Assembly (NCBI GenBank): GCA_002505325.1
Contig: DAUV01000025.1
Span: 1-6,300, forward strand
Origin: Euryarchaeota archaeon UBA623
GTDB taxonomy: Archaea > Thermoplasmatota > Poseidoniia > Poseidoniales > Thalassarchaeaceae
Reading direction: 5' to 3'
Length of the DNA: 6,300 nt
How positions within the stretch are numbered: position 1 is the first letter of the stretch; each line of letters opens with the position of its first letter. The position numbers and the translations under genes were made by a program. The notes below the pieces were generated by a model. The model searched no databases. It saw nothing but the letters and a program-made list of their open reading frames with translations, and was not told the DNA's origin. Positions 1-5,540 of the stretch are shown piece after piece.

Positions 1-1071
1 GTCATCTATCTGGAGGCCTGAGTTCCCAGTGAATATCCTCCACCAACCTCGAAGCACACCCATTCCATAATTCCAATGTAGAACAAAAGTGGTGATTGAG
101 GATAGGAACACTGTCTTGGGAGTCCGACAAGGCGAGCTACCCTTGGCTGCGCCGTACCAAGCAATCACATTGTACAGTAAGATCAGGGTGGGTAGGGTGT
201 GAACTCCAAATCTTGGCCAGCCCATTGGAACGGCATCAAGGGAGATGTCCCACCAAGGCGAGCCTATTCCTCCATTGTACAGTCCCCAGAAGAAGAATGC
301 GAATGCCGCTGTCACAATTGGAGGGAACATAGCTACTGCTCCATGACTCCAAGCCCTCAGCTCGTGATGCTCGTGACTGGCTAGGCTTCTGACCAGTCCG
401 TAGTTTCGAATCTGCTTCTTGACTCTCGACAGGTCGCGCCTACGATGCCACATCACTGCTTCCGGATCTGTCCAAAGTCGGTGCCCGGCCTGTTTTATCC
501 TGTGGTCTAGAATCACATCTTCGGCACCGATGCACCCCGTTGGGAATCCACCAATATCCGCAAGGACAGAACGGCGATAGGCTGAGTTCACCCCCGGTAA
601 TTGCCCAACTTCTTCGAGCTCACCTTCTCCTCTCCTGCCGTAGTTGGTTCCAGCAGTGAATATCTTGCTGCAGAAACTGACGTCGATAATCTGCTGCTGC
701 AGCGTCGAGCTCTCTGGCGGTGCGAAGTTCGGGCCGCCCACACCTGCGACTTCGGTACGCTTGAACCAGCGGGCCAGCTTTTCTACCCATTCCTTGGGTA
801 CGATGACATCGTCATCGGTGAACATCACCAGATCGGATTCAGTCGATTCAAGTGCGATGTTGCAGGCATCAGCGCGAGTGCGTGAGCCTGCATCGTCGAT
901 AAATCGAAGACCTCTAGATTCAGCCTGTTGTCTGCCCAAATCTCCACTTGGTCCAACCACTACGACCTCAAGTGGGCCATAGTAGGTCTGGGTCATCAGG
1001 CCATCCAGTGCAATGCCAAGTTCGTCCGCATTGCCGACGCTCGGGATTACAACGCAGACAGAGCGGCCCAT
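1..1071 (-). CDS. Family 2 glycosyltransferase with C-terminal membrane segments (3' end cut by window)
   Basis: My translation of the minus strand gives 357 uninterrupted codons from the ATG at 1071-1069 to the window edge, with no stop reached. The N-terminus (SVCVVIPSVGNADEL) is the nucleotide-sugar-binding start of a GT-A fold. A DDD triplet at residues 86-88, in VMFTDDDVIVP, fits the metal-binding DxD. GAEDVILDHRIKQAG (182-196) carries the usual ED catalytic-base motif. Hydrophobic stretches at about 245-265, 289-307 and 321-336 suggest membrane anchoring, with the catalytic domain in the cytoplasm. Such enzymes move sugars onto lipid carriers or growing glycans; the donor and acceptor here cannot be read from sequence. 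The start is the first ordinary start after an in-frame stop, and a weak GAGGT lies about 19 nt upstream. It follows pcn by 37 bp on the same strand and is probably co-transcribed. Family is confident, specific role unknown. Confidence 0.9.
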   Translation of the reverse strand, partial: MGRSVCVVIPSVGNADELGIALDGLMTQTYYGPLEVVVVGPSGDLGRQQAESRGLRFIDDAGSRTRADACNIALESTESDLVMFTDDDVIVPKEWVEKLARWFKRTEVAGVGGPNFAPPESSTLQQQIIDVSFCSKIFTAGTNYGRRGEGELEEVGQLPGVNSAYRRSVLADIGGFPTGCIGAEDVILDHRIKQAGHRLWTDPEAVMWHRRRDLSRVKKQIRNYGLVRSLASHEHHELRAWSHGAVAMFPPIVTAAFAFFFWGLYNGGIGSPWWDISLDAVPMGWPRFGVHTLPTLILLYNVIAWYGAAKGSSPCRTPKTVFLSSITTFVLHWNYGMGVLRGWWRIFTGNSGLQIDD

Positions 1072-1108
1072 GGCCCGCCGCCCTAGTTCGACCTCAAGAG
1101 TTCACGGG

Positions 1109-1855
1109 TCAGTCGTTAGTCACTCGGGGCGCTAGGAAGTAAGTCCAACTCGCCCCACCGTCATTAGAATTCCAGTCTAACCTAAGGGGATATTTATCTT
1201 GAAATTGAACTCGGATGTCTTGAGTTAATCCTGCAGCGAGTTTTCTCGTCAGAGGGTCGAGAAATTGCAGGCTGTAGGTGCCTTGGGTAGGTGAGGGGCA
1301 GACCAACTCGCTAAGTTCACCGGATTCGAAGCGTACATTGACCCCTTCTCCAGCCTCAACGGTCACGCTTACCCGCATCTCCTTACTGTCGAGACTCAGA
1401 TCTACTAACTCGCCTACGAACTTAGCCGCCCTGAGTGCTCTGGAGAGCTTCTCTGCCCCGATGGCGGCACTGCAGTCGAAATCCAGAACTGGAAGTTTAG
1501 GATCCTGCATGGAACCGGTGTCAAGGCCACGCAGTATCCTGTGGACCTCACCGACTCTAACATTGACTGCTCCAACCGCATCATCGTAGTCAATCTCGAC
1601 TAAGTCACCAGGGCCAGCGAGGGTCAGGAGGTCACGTAGTTTGCCGAGCTCCAGTCCAATTTCTACTGGTTCGACTTCGTAGGTCTCGAAGCAGGCGTCT
1701 GAGATAGTAGCGCTAAGGAGGGCAACGTGAGAACCGTCGACAACGTTCACCGTCAGCCCCTTCTCGCCCCAGCTCATCTTCGCTTCTTCGGTCAAGACCG
1801 AGAGCAAATCGACAATCTCCCTCATCAGTTGAGTATTTGCCGTTACTCTCAGCAT
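1109..1855 (-). CDS. pcn: DNA polymerase sliding clamp (PCNA)
   Basis: This 248-residue protein matches the usual archaeal PCNA length of about 245-250. PCNA is a homotrimeric ring that encircles DNA and tethers replicative polymerase, Fen1, ligase and repair enzymes through their PIP boxes. Visible hallmarks are the central-loop motif VVDGSHVALL (residues 38-47), the interdomain connecting loop around 112-126 (LDTGSMQDPKLPVLDF), and the C-terminal KYPLRLDW followed by the near-invariant LAPR (241-244). The start at 1855 gives the expected MLRVTA opening and has an AGGTG 5 nt upstream. A TATA-like element sits about 27 nt upstream, so pcn may be transcribed alone as well as from the TFS promoter. 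It lies between TFS, 58 bp upstream, and the glycosyltransferase, 37 bp downstream. The C-terminal tail (VTND) is short. I see nothing broken. Confidence 0.97.
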   Translation of the reverse strand: MLRVTANTQLMREIVDLLSVLTEEAKMSWGEKGLTVNVVDGSHVALLSATISDACFETYEVEPVEIGLELGKLRDLLTLAGPGDLVEIDYDDAVGAVNVRVGEVHRILRGLDTGSMQDPKLPVLDFDCSAAIGAEKLSRALRAAKFVGELVDLSLDSKEMRVSVTVEAGEGVNVRFESGELSELVCPSPTQGTYSLQFLDPLTRKLAAGLTQDIRVQFQDKYPLRLDWNSNDGGASWTYFLAPRVTND

Positions 1856-1890
1856 GGAACCACCTTGTTACACATCTCCTATAAATCGAG
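1856..1890 (-). promoter_or_regulatory. Candidate TATA box and ribosome binding site for pcn
   Basis: Read on the minus strand, ATTTATA (1886-1880) is the only clear archaeal-type TATA element in the TFS-pcn gap. Its centre lies about 27 nt before the pcn ATG at 1855. That is the typical archaeal TATA-to-start-site distance, so a transcript from it would be leaderless or nearly so. AAGGTG also lies 5 nt before the ATG, which would serve translation on a longer transcript starting upstream of TFS. Whether the promoter is active is inference; the motif and spacing are seen directly. Confidence 0.45.
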
Positions 1891-1913
1891 GGTCTTTCAT
1901 TCATTCGGGAGGC

Positions 1914-2294
1914 TTATTGGTATTCTCGGAAACGCTTGTCACAATTTTTGCATTGGCAAATTTTTGTTTCTGGTTCATCACTTGACCTAGTCTGCTTGAG
2001 TTCGACGTATATTTCGTTACAATCGCACTCAGGGCAGCGAATGTCCCCTACTCTGAGAGTACCCCGAGCAACTTCCGGCTCCACTACCTCGGTGAGATGT
2101 TTCAAGGACTTCTCAGAACCTGACGCAGTGGCGCTGGTCAAATCCACAGTATCTCCAGTCATTGGATCGACGAACTTGCCGCCGGAACCGTCTTTGCCAG
2201 TTAGAGGCCCCTCGTATTTGCACTGGTAGTTGTCACATCTGATATTCCCGGAAGAATCGGGGTACGACAGTGCACCGCACTCAGGACAAAACAT
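1914..2294 (-). CDS. tfs: Transcription factor S (TFS), RNA polymerase cleavage factor
   Basis: TFS, the archaeal counterpart of TFIIS and Rpb9, stimulates RNA polymerase to cleave the transcript in backtracked complexes. From the ATG at 2294 the protein has 126 residues, close to the family's usual 105-115 plus a longer linker. The N-terminal zinc ribbon has C3-x2-C6 and C20-x4-C25. A Gly/Thr/Ser-rich linker of about 60 residues follows. The C-terminal ribbon is C87-x2-C90, then 24 residues, then C115-x2-C118. Between these pairs is QTRSSDEPET (101-110), whose D106-E107 is the acidic hairpin that enters the polymerase active site. I chose the ATG at 2294 over a TTG at 2303: AGGTG (2309-2305) is 10 nt from the ATG but only 1 nt from the TTG, and MFCPECG is the typical family start. 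It is the first gene of the run with pcn. The Cx4C pair is unusual, since Cx2C is usual. Confidence 0.95.
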   Translation of the reverse strand: MFCPECGALSYPDSSGNIRCDNYQCKYEGPLTGKDGSGGKFVDPMTGDTVDLTSATASGSEKSLKHLTEVVEPEVARGTLRVGDIRCPECDCNEIYVELKQTRSSDEPETKICQCKNCDKRFREYQ

Positions 2295-2410
2295 CGCTAT
2301 CAAACACCTATCCGGCTAAACGCCAACCGAACAGCGACATCCAAACCGTCTATTGAAGTATCGCTTATGCGCGCTAGGGAAAAAGCTCGAACTCAGCCCC
2401 TGTTGGGCGA
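2295..2410. promoter_or_regulatory. Divergent control region between tfs and nop5
   Basis: These 116 bp separate tfs (minus) from nop5 (plus) and must hold the promoters of both runs. The only AT-rich island is about 2350-2368 (tattgaagtatcgcttat). No strong TATA box is visible in either direction. A TATA-like element in the island would give leaders of about 20-35 nt for both genes. On the minus side, AGGTG (2309-2305) is a plausible ribosome binding site for tfs. On the plus side there is no Shine-Dalgarno before the ATG at 2411. Shared promoter function is inferred from the gene orientation. Confidence 0.5.
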
Positions 2411-3460
2411 ATGGAATGGGACCGCACCGTTGAAGCGAAGCGGCGCTATGGGGTGTTCATGCGTATTCACTATGATTGGAGACTTGCTAGGGTCGTCGAT
2501 TCCGACGGCGAAGTCTTCGACGAGTTGGGTTGGTCACCAAAGAGGTCCGTCCGCGCTTTGGCAGACCGACTTTCAGACCTGCAATCAGGTAGGTTGAGTC
2601 CAGAGGCGAGAGCCCTCAGTAAGAGATTCCCTGATGCTGAGACGGATGGAATGGCGGCGATATCAGATTCTGACTGGCCCGCACTTGAGGTTGAGGAGCA
2701 GGAGATGCTCTCCGAGGCAGCGGCCATACTGGCCAAGCGAGGAGTGGCCGATGCCGCTGCTGACCTCGACCGACGACTCGACATGCTGTCTTCAGCAGCG
2801 ATTGAACTGAGGGCCTCATGGACCACCAGTGAGGCGAGATGTATCGAATGGGCAGGGCTGTTTTTGGCCGAGGTGGATTTAGATGCACAGAGGCAGGAAA
2901 TTCCCGCAGCTGTAGCTAAGGCAGAATCGATTAATGAAGCCGCTGCTACACTTAATGTCGCGACTCCTACACACCAGCCCGAGCAGGTTGAGTGGGTGGC
3001 TTTGAACGGCCATGCAATTGGTGTCGTTGCTCTAGCAGAGAGGCTGGGCGTGGCTGAGACAGCCACACGTGAACTCGCGCGTCAGTACGTACCCACTCTG
3101 AGTATGCTAGTCGGTCCGTTGGGGGCTGCTAGGCTGGTGGTGCTAGCAGGAGGTCGCGAGAGACTGGCCAGAATGCCGAGCGGCAGTCTACAGGTTCTCG
3201 GGGCTAGCGGTGCCATGGCCGCTCATCGAAGAGGTGCTCCTCCGCCCAAACATTCACCCGTTTTGTTCTCTCTGCCGCAGGTCTCAAGATCTCCTCGATG
3301 GGTCAGGGGTAAGATTGCCCGCTACATGGCAGGCAAGTGTTCGATTGCGGTTCGTGTCGATCACTTTGACGGCGAGCCGTGGGGTGAAGAAAGAATAGCA
3401 GAAATAAACCAAGAGTGCAAGAACATCCGCGAGAGGTTCCCGAAGCCACCGAGGAGGTGA
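2411..3460 (+). CDS. nop5: Nop5 (Nop56/58 homologue), box C/D sRNP core protein
   Basis: Nop5 bridges fibrillarin and L7Ae on box C/D guide RNAs to build the 2'-O-methylation complex for rRNA and tRNA. The clearest part is the C-terminal Nop domain at residues 234-322: VGPLGAARLVVLAG, RLARMPSGSLQVLGA, PPPKHSPVLF and RGKIARYMAGKCSIAVRVD, with GKIAR and the PPKH motif intact. The N-terminal fibrillarin-binding region begins RIHYDWRLARVVDSDGEVFD (18-37). About 105-233 is helical and Ala-rich and fits the dimerising coiled coil, with LDRRLDMLSSAAIELRASW (119-137) resembling its first helix. At 349 residues it is shorter than typical archaeal Nop5 (about 370-420). Start: ATG 2411 is the first start after an in-frame TAG. 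ATG 2459, preceded by GGGGTG 3 nt upstream, gives a 333-residue protein whose N-terminus fits the family better, so the start is open. Fibrillarin follows 4 bp later. Confidence 0.92.
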   Translation: MEWDRTVEAKRRYGVFMRIHYDWRLARVVDSDGEVFDELGWSPKRSVRALADRLSDLQSGRLSPEARALSKRFPDAETDGMAAISDSDWPALEVEEQEMLSEAAAILAKRGVADAAADLDRRLDMLSSAAIELRASWTTSEARCIEWAGLFLAEVDLDAQRQEIPAAVAKAESINEAAATLNVATPTHQPEQVEWVALNGHAIGVVALAERLGVAETATRELARQYVPTLSMLVGPLGAARLVVLAGGRERLARMPSGSLQVLGASGAMAAHRRGAPPPKHSPVLFSLPQVSRSPRWVRGKIARYMAGKCSIAVRVDHFDGEPWGEERIAEINQECKNIRERFPKPPRR

Positions 3461-3467
3461 TGGATTG
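3453..3467 (+). promoter_or_regulatory. Strong ribosome binding site and TTG start of fibrillarin, inside the nop5 stop
   Basis: GGAGGTGA (3453-3460) is a near-perfect Shine-Dalgarno that contains the nop5 TGA stop (3458-3460). It sits 4 nt before the TTG at 3465. A competing ATG at 3460 overlaps the stop but opens only seven codons before TAA at 3481-3483. No in-frame ATG or GTG occurs in the first 80 codons of fibrillarin, so TTG is the start supported by reading frame, spacing and protein content. The layout implies translational coupling of the two partner proteins. Confidence 0.75.
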
Positions 3468-4178
3468 GCGCGTAAGCCAGTAAAACTCGCCTGGGGAGTA
3501 AGGCGAGAGGGCCGTTCTTTGTGGACTAGGAACGCCGTCCGCGGAGTCTCAGTCAGGGGTGAGCGAAGGAAGACGGATTCCCGAATAGAATGGAGGTCAT
3601 GGGATCCCACACGTTCCAAGGTCGCAGCAGCCCTGCTGCGAACTGACGGCGACCCCTCGAGGCTGCTTCCGAAGACAGGCTCTACGTGCCTCTATCTGGG
3701 TGCGTCGTTCGGCTCCACAGTATCACACATACATGACCAAGTTTGCGGCTCTCTCAATCACCATGGAGGACAGGTCGTGGCGGTGGAGATAGCTCCTCGG
3801 GCGATGCGCGACCTGTCAGAACTATCTCGCCGCAGGCCCGGACTCGTCCCCGTTCTTGGCGATGCTAGGAAGCCGCAGACAGTAGCTCCCTACATACGCA
3901 ATCAGGCGGACTGGATACATCAGGACCTAAGTATCGCAGATCAGGCCGAGACATTCGTTAGAATGTCCGGTACGTTCCTCAGACCAGGTGGCACTGGTCT
4001 GTTGTCATTGAAGGCGGCGAGCGAGAGATCATCGGACGGTGACGATGACAGCAGGTTCGCGAAGGCCGCGAAGATACTCCGAGAGTCTGACCTCGAGGTA
4101 ATCGAGAGAATCGACCTGAAGGGGCTAGAAGAACAGCACGTTGTGTTCCTAGTTAGAAAGACAGTCAATTCAGGCTAA
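3465..4178 (+). CDS. flpA: Fibrillarin-like rRNA/tRNA 2'-O-methyltransferase
   Basis: Fibrillarin is the SAM-dependent enzyme of the box C/D sRNP. It methylates the ribose 2'-OH at sites chosen by guide RNA, and it works bound to Nop5. The 237 residues fit the archaeal length of about 225-235. EWRSWDPTRSKVAAALL (42-58) is the family lead-in. CLYLGASFGSTVSH (75-88) is SAM-binding motif I, GGQVVAVEIAPRAMRDL (101-117) is the signature segment, and GDARKP (132-137) and DWIHQDLSIADQAE (149-162) follow. The catalytic K-D-K-H set fits K52, D154, K183 (in LLSLKAAS) and H225 (in EEQHVVF), all present. It starts with TTG, preceded by a strong ribosome binding site 4 bp after nop5, the conserved archaeal pairing. 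The first 40 residues are basic and slightly extended. Its last 9 bp overlap the convergent gene at 4170. The identification is firm. Confidence 0.95.
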   Translation: MARKPVKLAWGVRREGRSLWTRNAVRGVSVRGERRKTDSRIEWRSWDPTRSKVAAALLRTDGDPSRLLPKTGSTCLYLGASFGSTVSHIHDQVCGSLNHHGGQVVAVEIAPRAMRDLSELSRRRPGLVPVLGDARKPQTVAPYIRNQADWIHQDLSIADQAETFVRMSGTFLRPGGTGLLSLKAASERSSDGDDDSRFAKAAKILRESDLEVIERIDLKGLEEQHVVFLVRKTVNSG

Positions 4179-4580
4179 TTCAGAGAATCCAACACCGAGT
4201 AAAGCCGCGCCAAAAACCACACCGATTACATACATAGCCAGCGACAAATAATTCAGCACTAGACCAGCAATGGCCTCGTTACGAGAGAGGCCATTCATTT
4301 CTTTTGAGGCTTTGAAACCCATATGGCCAAACACGATTCCAGCAATGGTTGTCAGGGGAGCCAAGCACGCCGTGAAACAAACGAAGCCGGCGGTTATGTG
4401 GCAAACCCAAGTTGCGATTCCCAGCCACATCGAATATGTGGCGGAATCATTCGCCTGCGGAACCGGCATCATTGGCTGTTGGTAGGCACCACCTCCTGCG
4501 TACGGATTGAATTCCTGAGAGTCACCAGATTCGGCACTCGGTGTGCCCGAGAGCACCACCGTTTCTGGGGTATCTTCCAT
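4170..4580 (-). CDS. Small DUF4190-like membrane protein
   Basis: This is a 136-residue protein with an acidic, Gly/Pro/Gln-rich, probably disordered N-terminus (residues 1-46) that includes NPYAGGGAYQQPMMPVPQ. A hydrophobic block at 50-86 follows, then a loop GHMGFKASKEMNGLSRNE (85-102), then a second hydrophobic block at 103-131. The pattern of a small-residue-rich helix, GH plus a basic/polar loop, an AIAGLVL-type stretch and a final helix is that of DUF4190 proteins. These are predicted membrane proteins of unknown function. There is no signal peptide; the soluble N-terminal tail is probably cytoplasmic. The start ATG (4580-4578) has only a weak GTGAG 2 nt upstream. It is transcribed towards fibrillarin and their ends overlap by 9 bp. 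It diverges from fpg across 74 bp. Gene reality is well supported, family assignment is moderate, and function is unknown. Confidence 0.8.
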   Translation of the reverse strand: MEDTPETVVLSGTPSAESGDSQEFNPYAGGGAYQQPMMPVPQANDSATYSMWLGIATWVCHITAGFVCFTACLAPLTTIAGIVFGHMGFKASKEMNGLSRNEAIAGLVLNYLSLAMYVIGVVFGAALLGVGFSELA

Positions 4581-4654
4581 GGCTCACGATATCAGTAGCC
4601 CAATTGAACCTATCCCGTCGTCAGTATCATGGAGTCGAATGGGTTCAGCGGGTC
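4581..4654. promoter_or_regulatory. Divergent gap between the DUF4190-like gene and fpg
   Basis: These 74 bp must contain the start signals of both genes. I see no clear TATA box or Shine-Dalgarno on either strand, only a GATATC palindrome at 4588-4593 and moderately AT-rich patches. ATGs at 4629 and 4639 are out of frame with fpg. The promoter role is inferred only from gene orientation. Confidence 0.3.
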
Positions 4655-5506
4655 ATGCCAGAGTTGCCAGAGGTCGAGACTGTCAGGAGAGGCCTCGAGA
4701 ATCATCTCAACGGTCAGTGCATAGTAAATGTCGAACTACGCCGTCCCGACCTTCGTTTCTCATTTCCCGAAGCATTTGCGTCTAGACTGATGGGTAGACT
4801 GATCGAGCGCGTAGATAGGCGCGCGAAATACCTCCTGATTAGACTCGACAATGGAACTACCTGGATGTGCCATCTGGGGATGACTGGGCGCTGGACTCTG
4901 CTGGGAGCAGATAGCACCCAGAGCGATGACGAGAAACATGACTGGGTCGTCGTGCACCTCGAAAACGGAGGAAGGGCGGTGTTCTCGGACCCTCGTCGAT
5001 TTGGCTTCATGGACCTCTTCGAGACCGTCGAACAGGACCAAAACAAGTTTCTCGCTAAACTCGGGCCGGAACCCACGCCGGATCATCTGACTCCAATGGA
5101 TCTGGCTGAGAACCTGAGGGGTCGAAGGACTCCGATGAAGATGGCCCTTCTCGACCAGAGGGTTGTGGCGGGACTAGGGAATATCTACGTCTGCGAGATC
5201 CTGTTCCGCGCTGGAGTATCGCCACGCAGGACGGCAGCCAGTGTGGCTGGTAAGTCGGGAGTCACCAAGCGAGCCGAGCGAATCACAGCAGCTACCCACG
5301 ATGTAATCGTCGAGGCGATAGATGCAGGGGGCTCGACAATCAGTGACTTCGTGAATGTGGAGGGTGACCTAGGTTACTTCAGCCACTCTTTCCATGTCTA
5401 CGGCAGGGAAGGGGATCCTTGCCTGTCCAATGGTTGTGATGCCACCATCAGACGAATCGTACAGTCGGGTCGTTCGACGTTCTACTGTCCAAACTGTCAA
5501 CGTTAG
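4655..5506 (+). CDS. mutM: Formamidopyrimidine-DNA glycosylase (Fpg/MutM)
   Basis: Fpg is a bifunctional DNA glycosylase/AP lyase that excises 8-oxoguanine and ring-opened purines in base excision repair. The protein has 283 residues, against about 270-290 in bacteria. MPELPEVETVRRGL opens it: removal of Met exposes the catalytic Pro2, and Glu3 and Glu6 are present. K58 is the conserved lysine. HLGMTGRW (73-80) supplies the void-filling Met76, and DPRRFGF (112-118) the Arg/Phe wedge. GLGNIYVCEILFRAGVSP (173-190) is the helix-two-turn-helix. The C-terminal zinc finger is C256-x4-C261-x16-C278-x2-C281 with R273. The frame is open to 4541, but Pro2 must be N-terminal and the extension runs into the divergent gene, so 4655 is the start. 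There is no obvious ribosome binding site. Bacterial-type Fpg is not a core archaeal gene, so I infer ancient transfer from bacteria. All catalytic residues I know of are intact. Confidence 0.96.
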   Translation: MPELPEVETVRRGLENHLNGQCIVNVELRRPDLRFSFPEAFASRLMGRLIERVDRRAKYLLIRLDNGTTWMCHLGMTGRWTLLGADSTQSDDEKHDWVVVHLENGGRAVFSDPRRFGFMDLFETVEQDQNKFLAKLGPEPTPDHLTPMDLAENLRGRRTPMKMALLDQRVVAGLGNIYVCEILFRAGVSPRRTAASVAGKSGVTKRAERITAATHDVIVEAIDAGGSTISDFVNVEGDLGYFSHSFHVYGREGDPCLSNGCDATIRRIVQSGRSTFYCPNCQR

Positions 5507-5540
5507 ATGGGTTGATAACACCTCGAATGAATAAGTGAGC

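Noticed and set aside
676..705. CTG/CAG triplet run
   Set aside because: It is only a few units long and codes for the Gln run in the glycosyltransferase (residues 125-127); it is not a repeat element.
601..1142. Plus-strand open frames across 601-1142
   Set aside because: They are antisense to a continuous minus-strand glycosyltransferase with conserved motifs and have no recognisable protein features.
2470..3066. A 198-codon open frame on the minus strand, antisense to nop5
   Set aside because: The protein is Ser/Ala-rich low-complexity sequence and mirrors the Ala/Glu/Asp-rich coding of nop5. It has no recognisable domain, while the plus strand encodes a clear Nop domain.
3451..3475. A possible box C motif (GTGATGG) at the nop5-flpA junction, as part of a C/D guide RNA
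   Set aside because: It deviates from RTGATGA, no convincing D box pairing was seen at the right distance, and the bases are fully explained by the ribosome binding site and stop codon.
4541..4654. A 38-codon N-terminal extension of Fpg
   Set aside because: Fpg needs Pro2 at the mature N-terminus as its nucleophile, and the extension overlaps the divergent gene's start. MPELPEVETV at 4655 is the true start.
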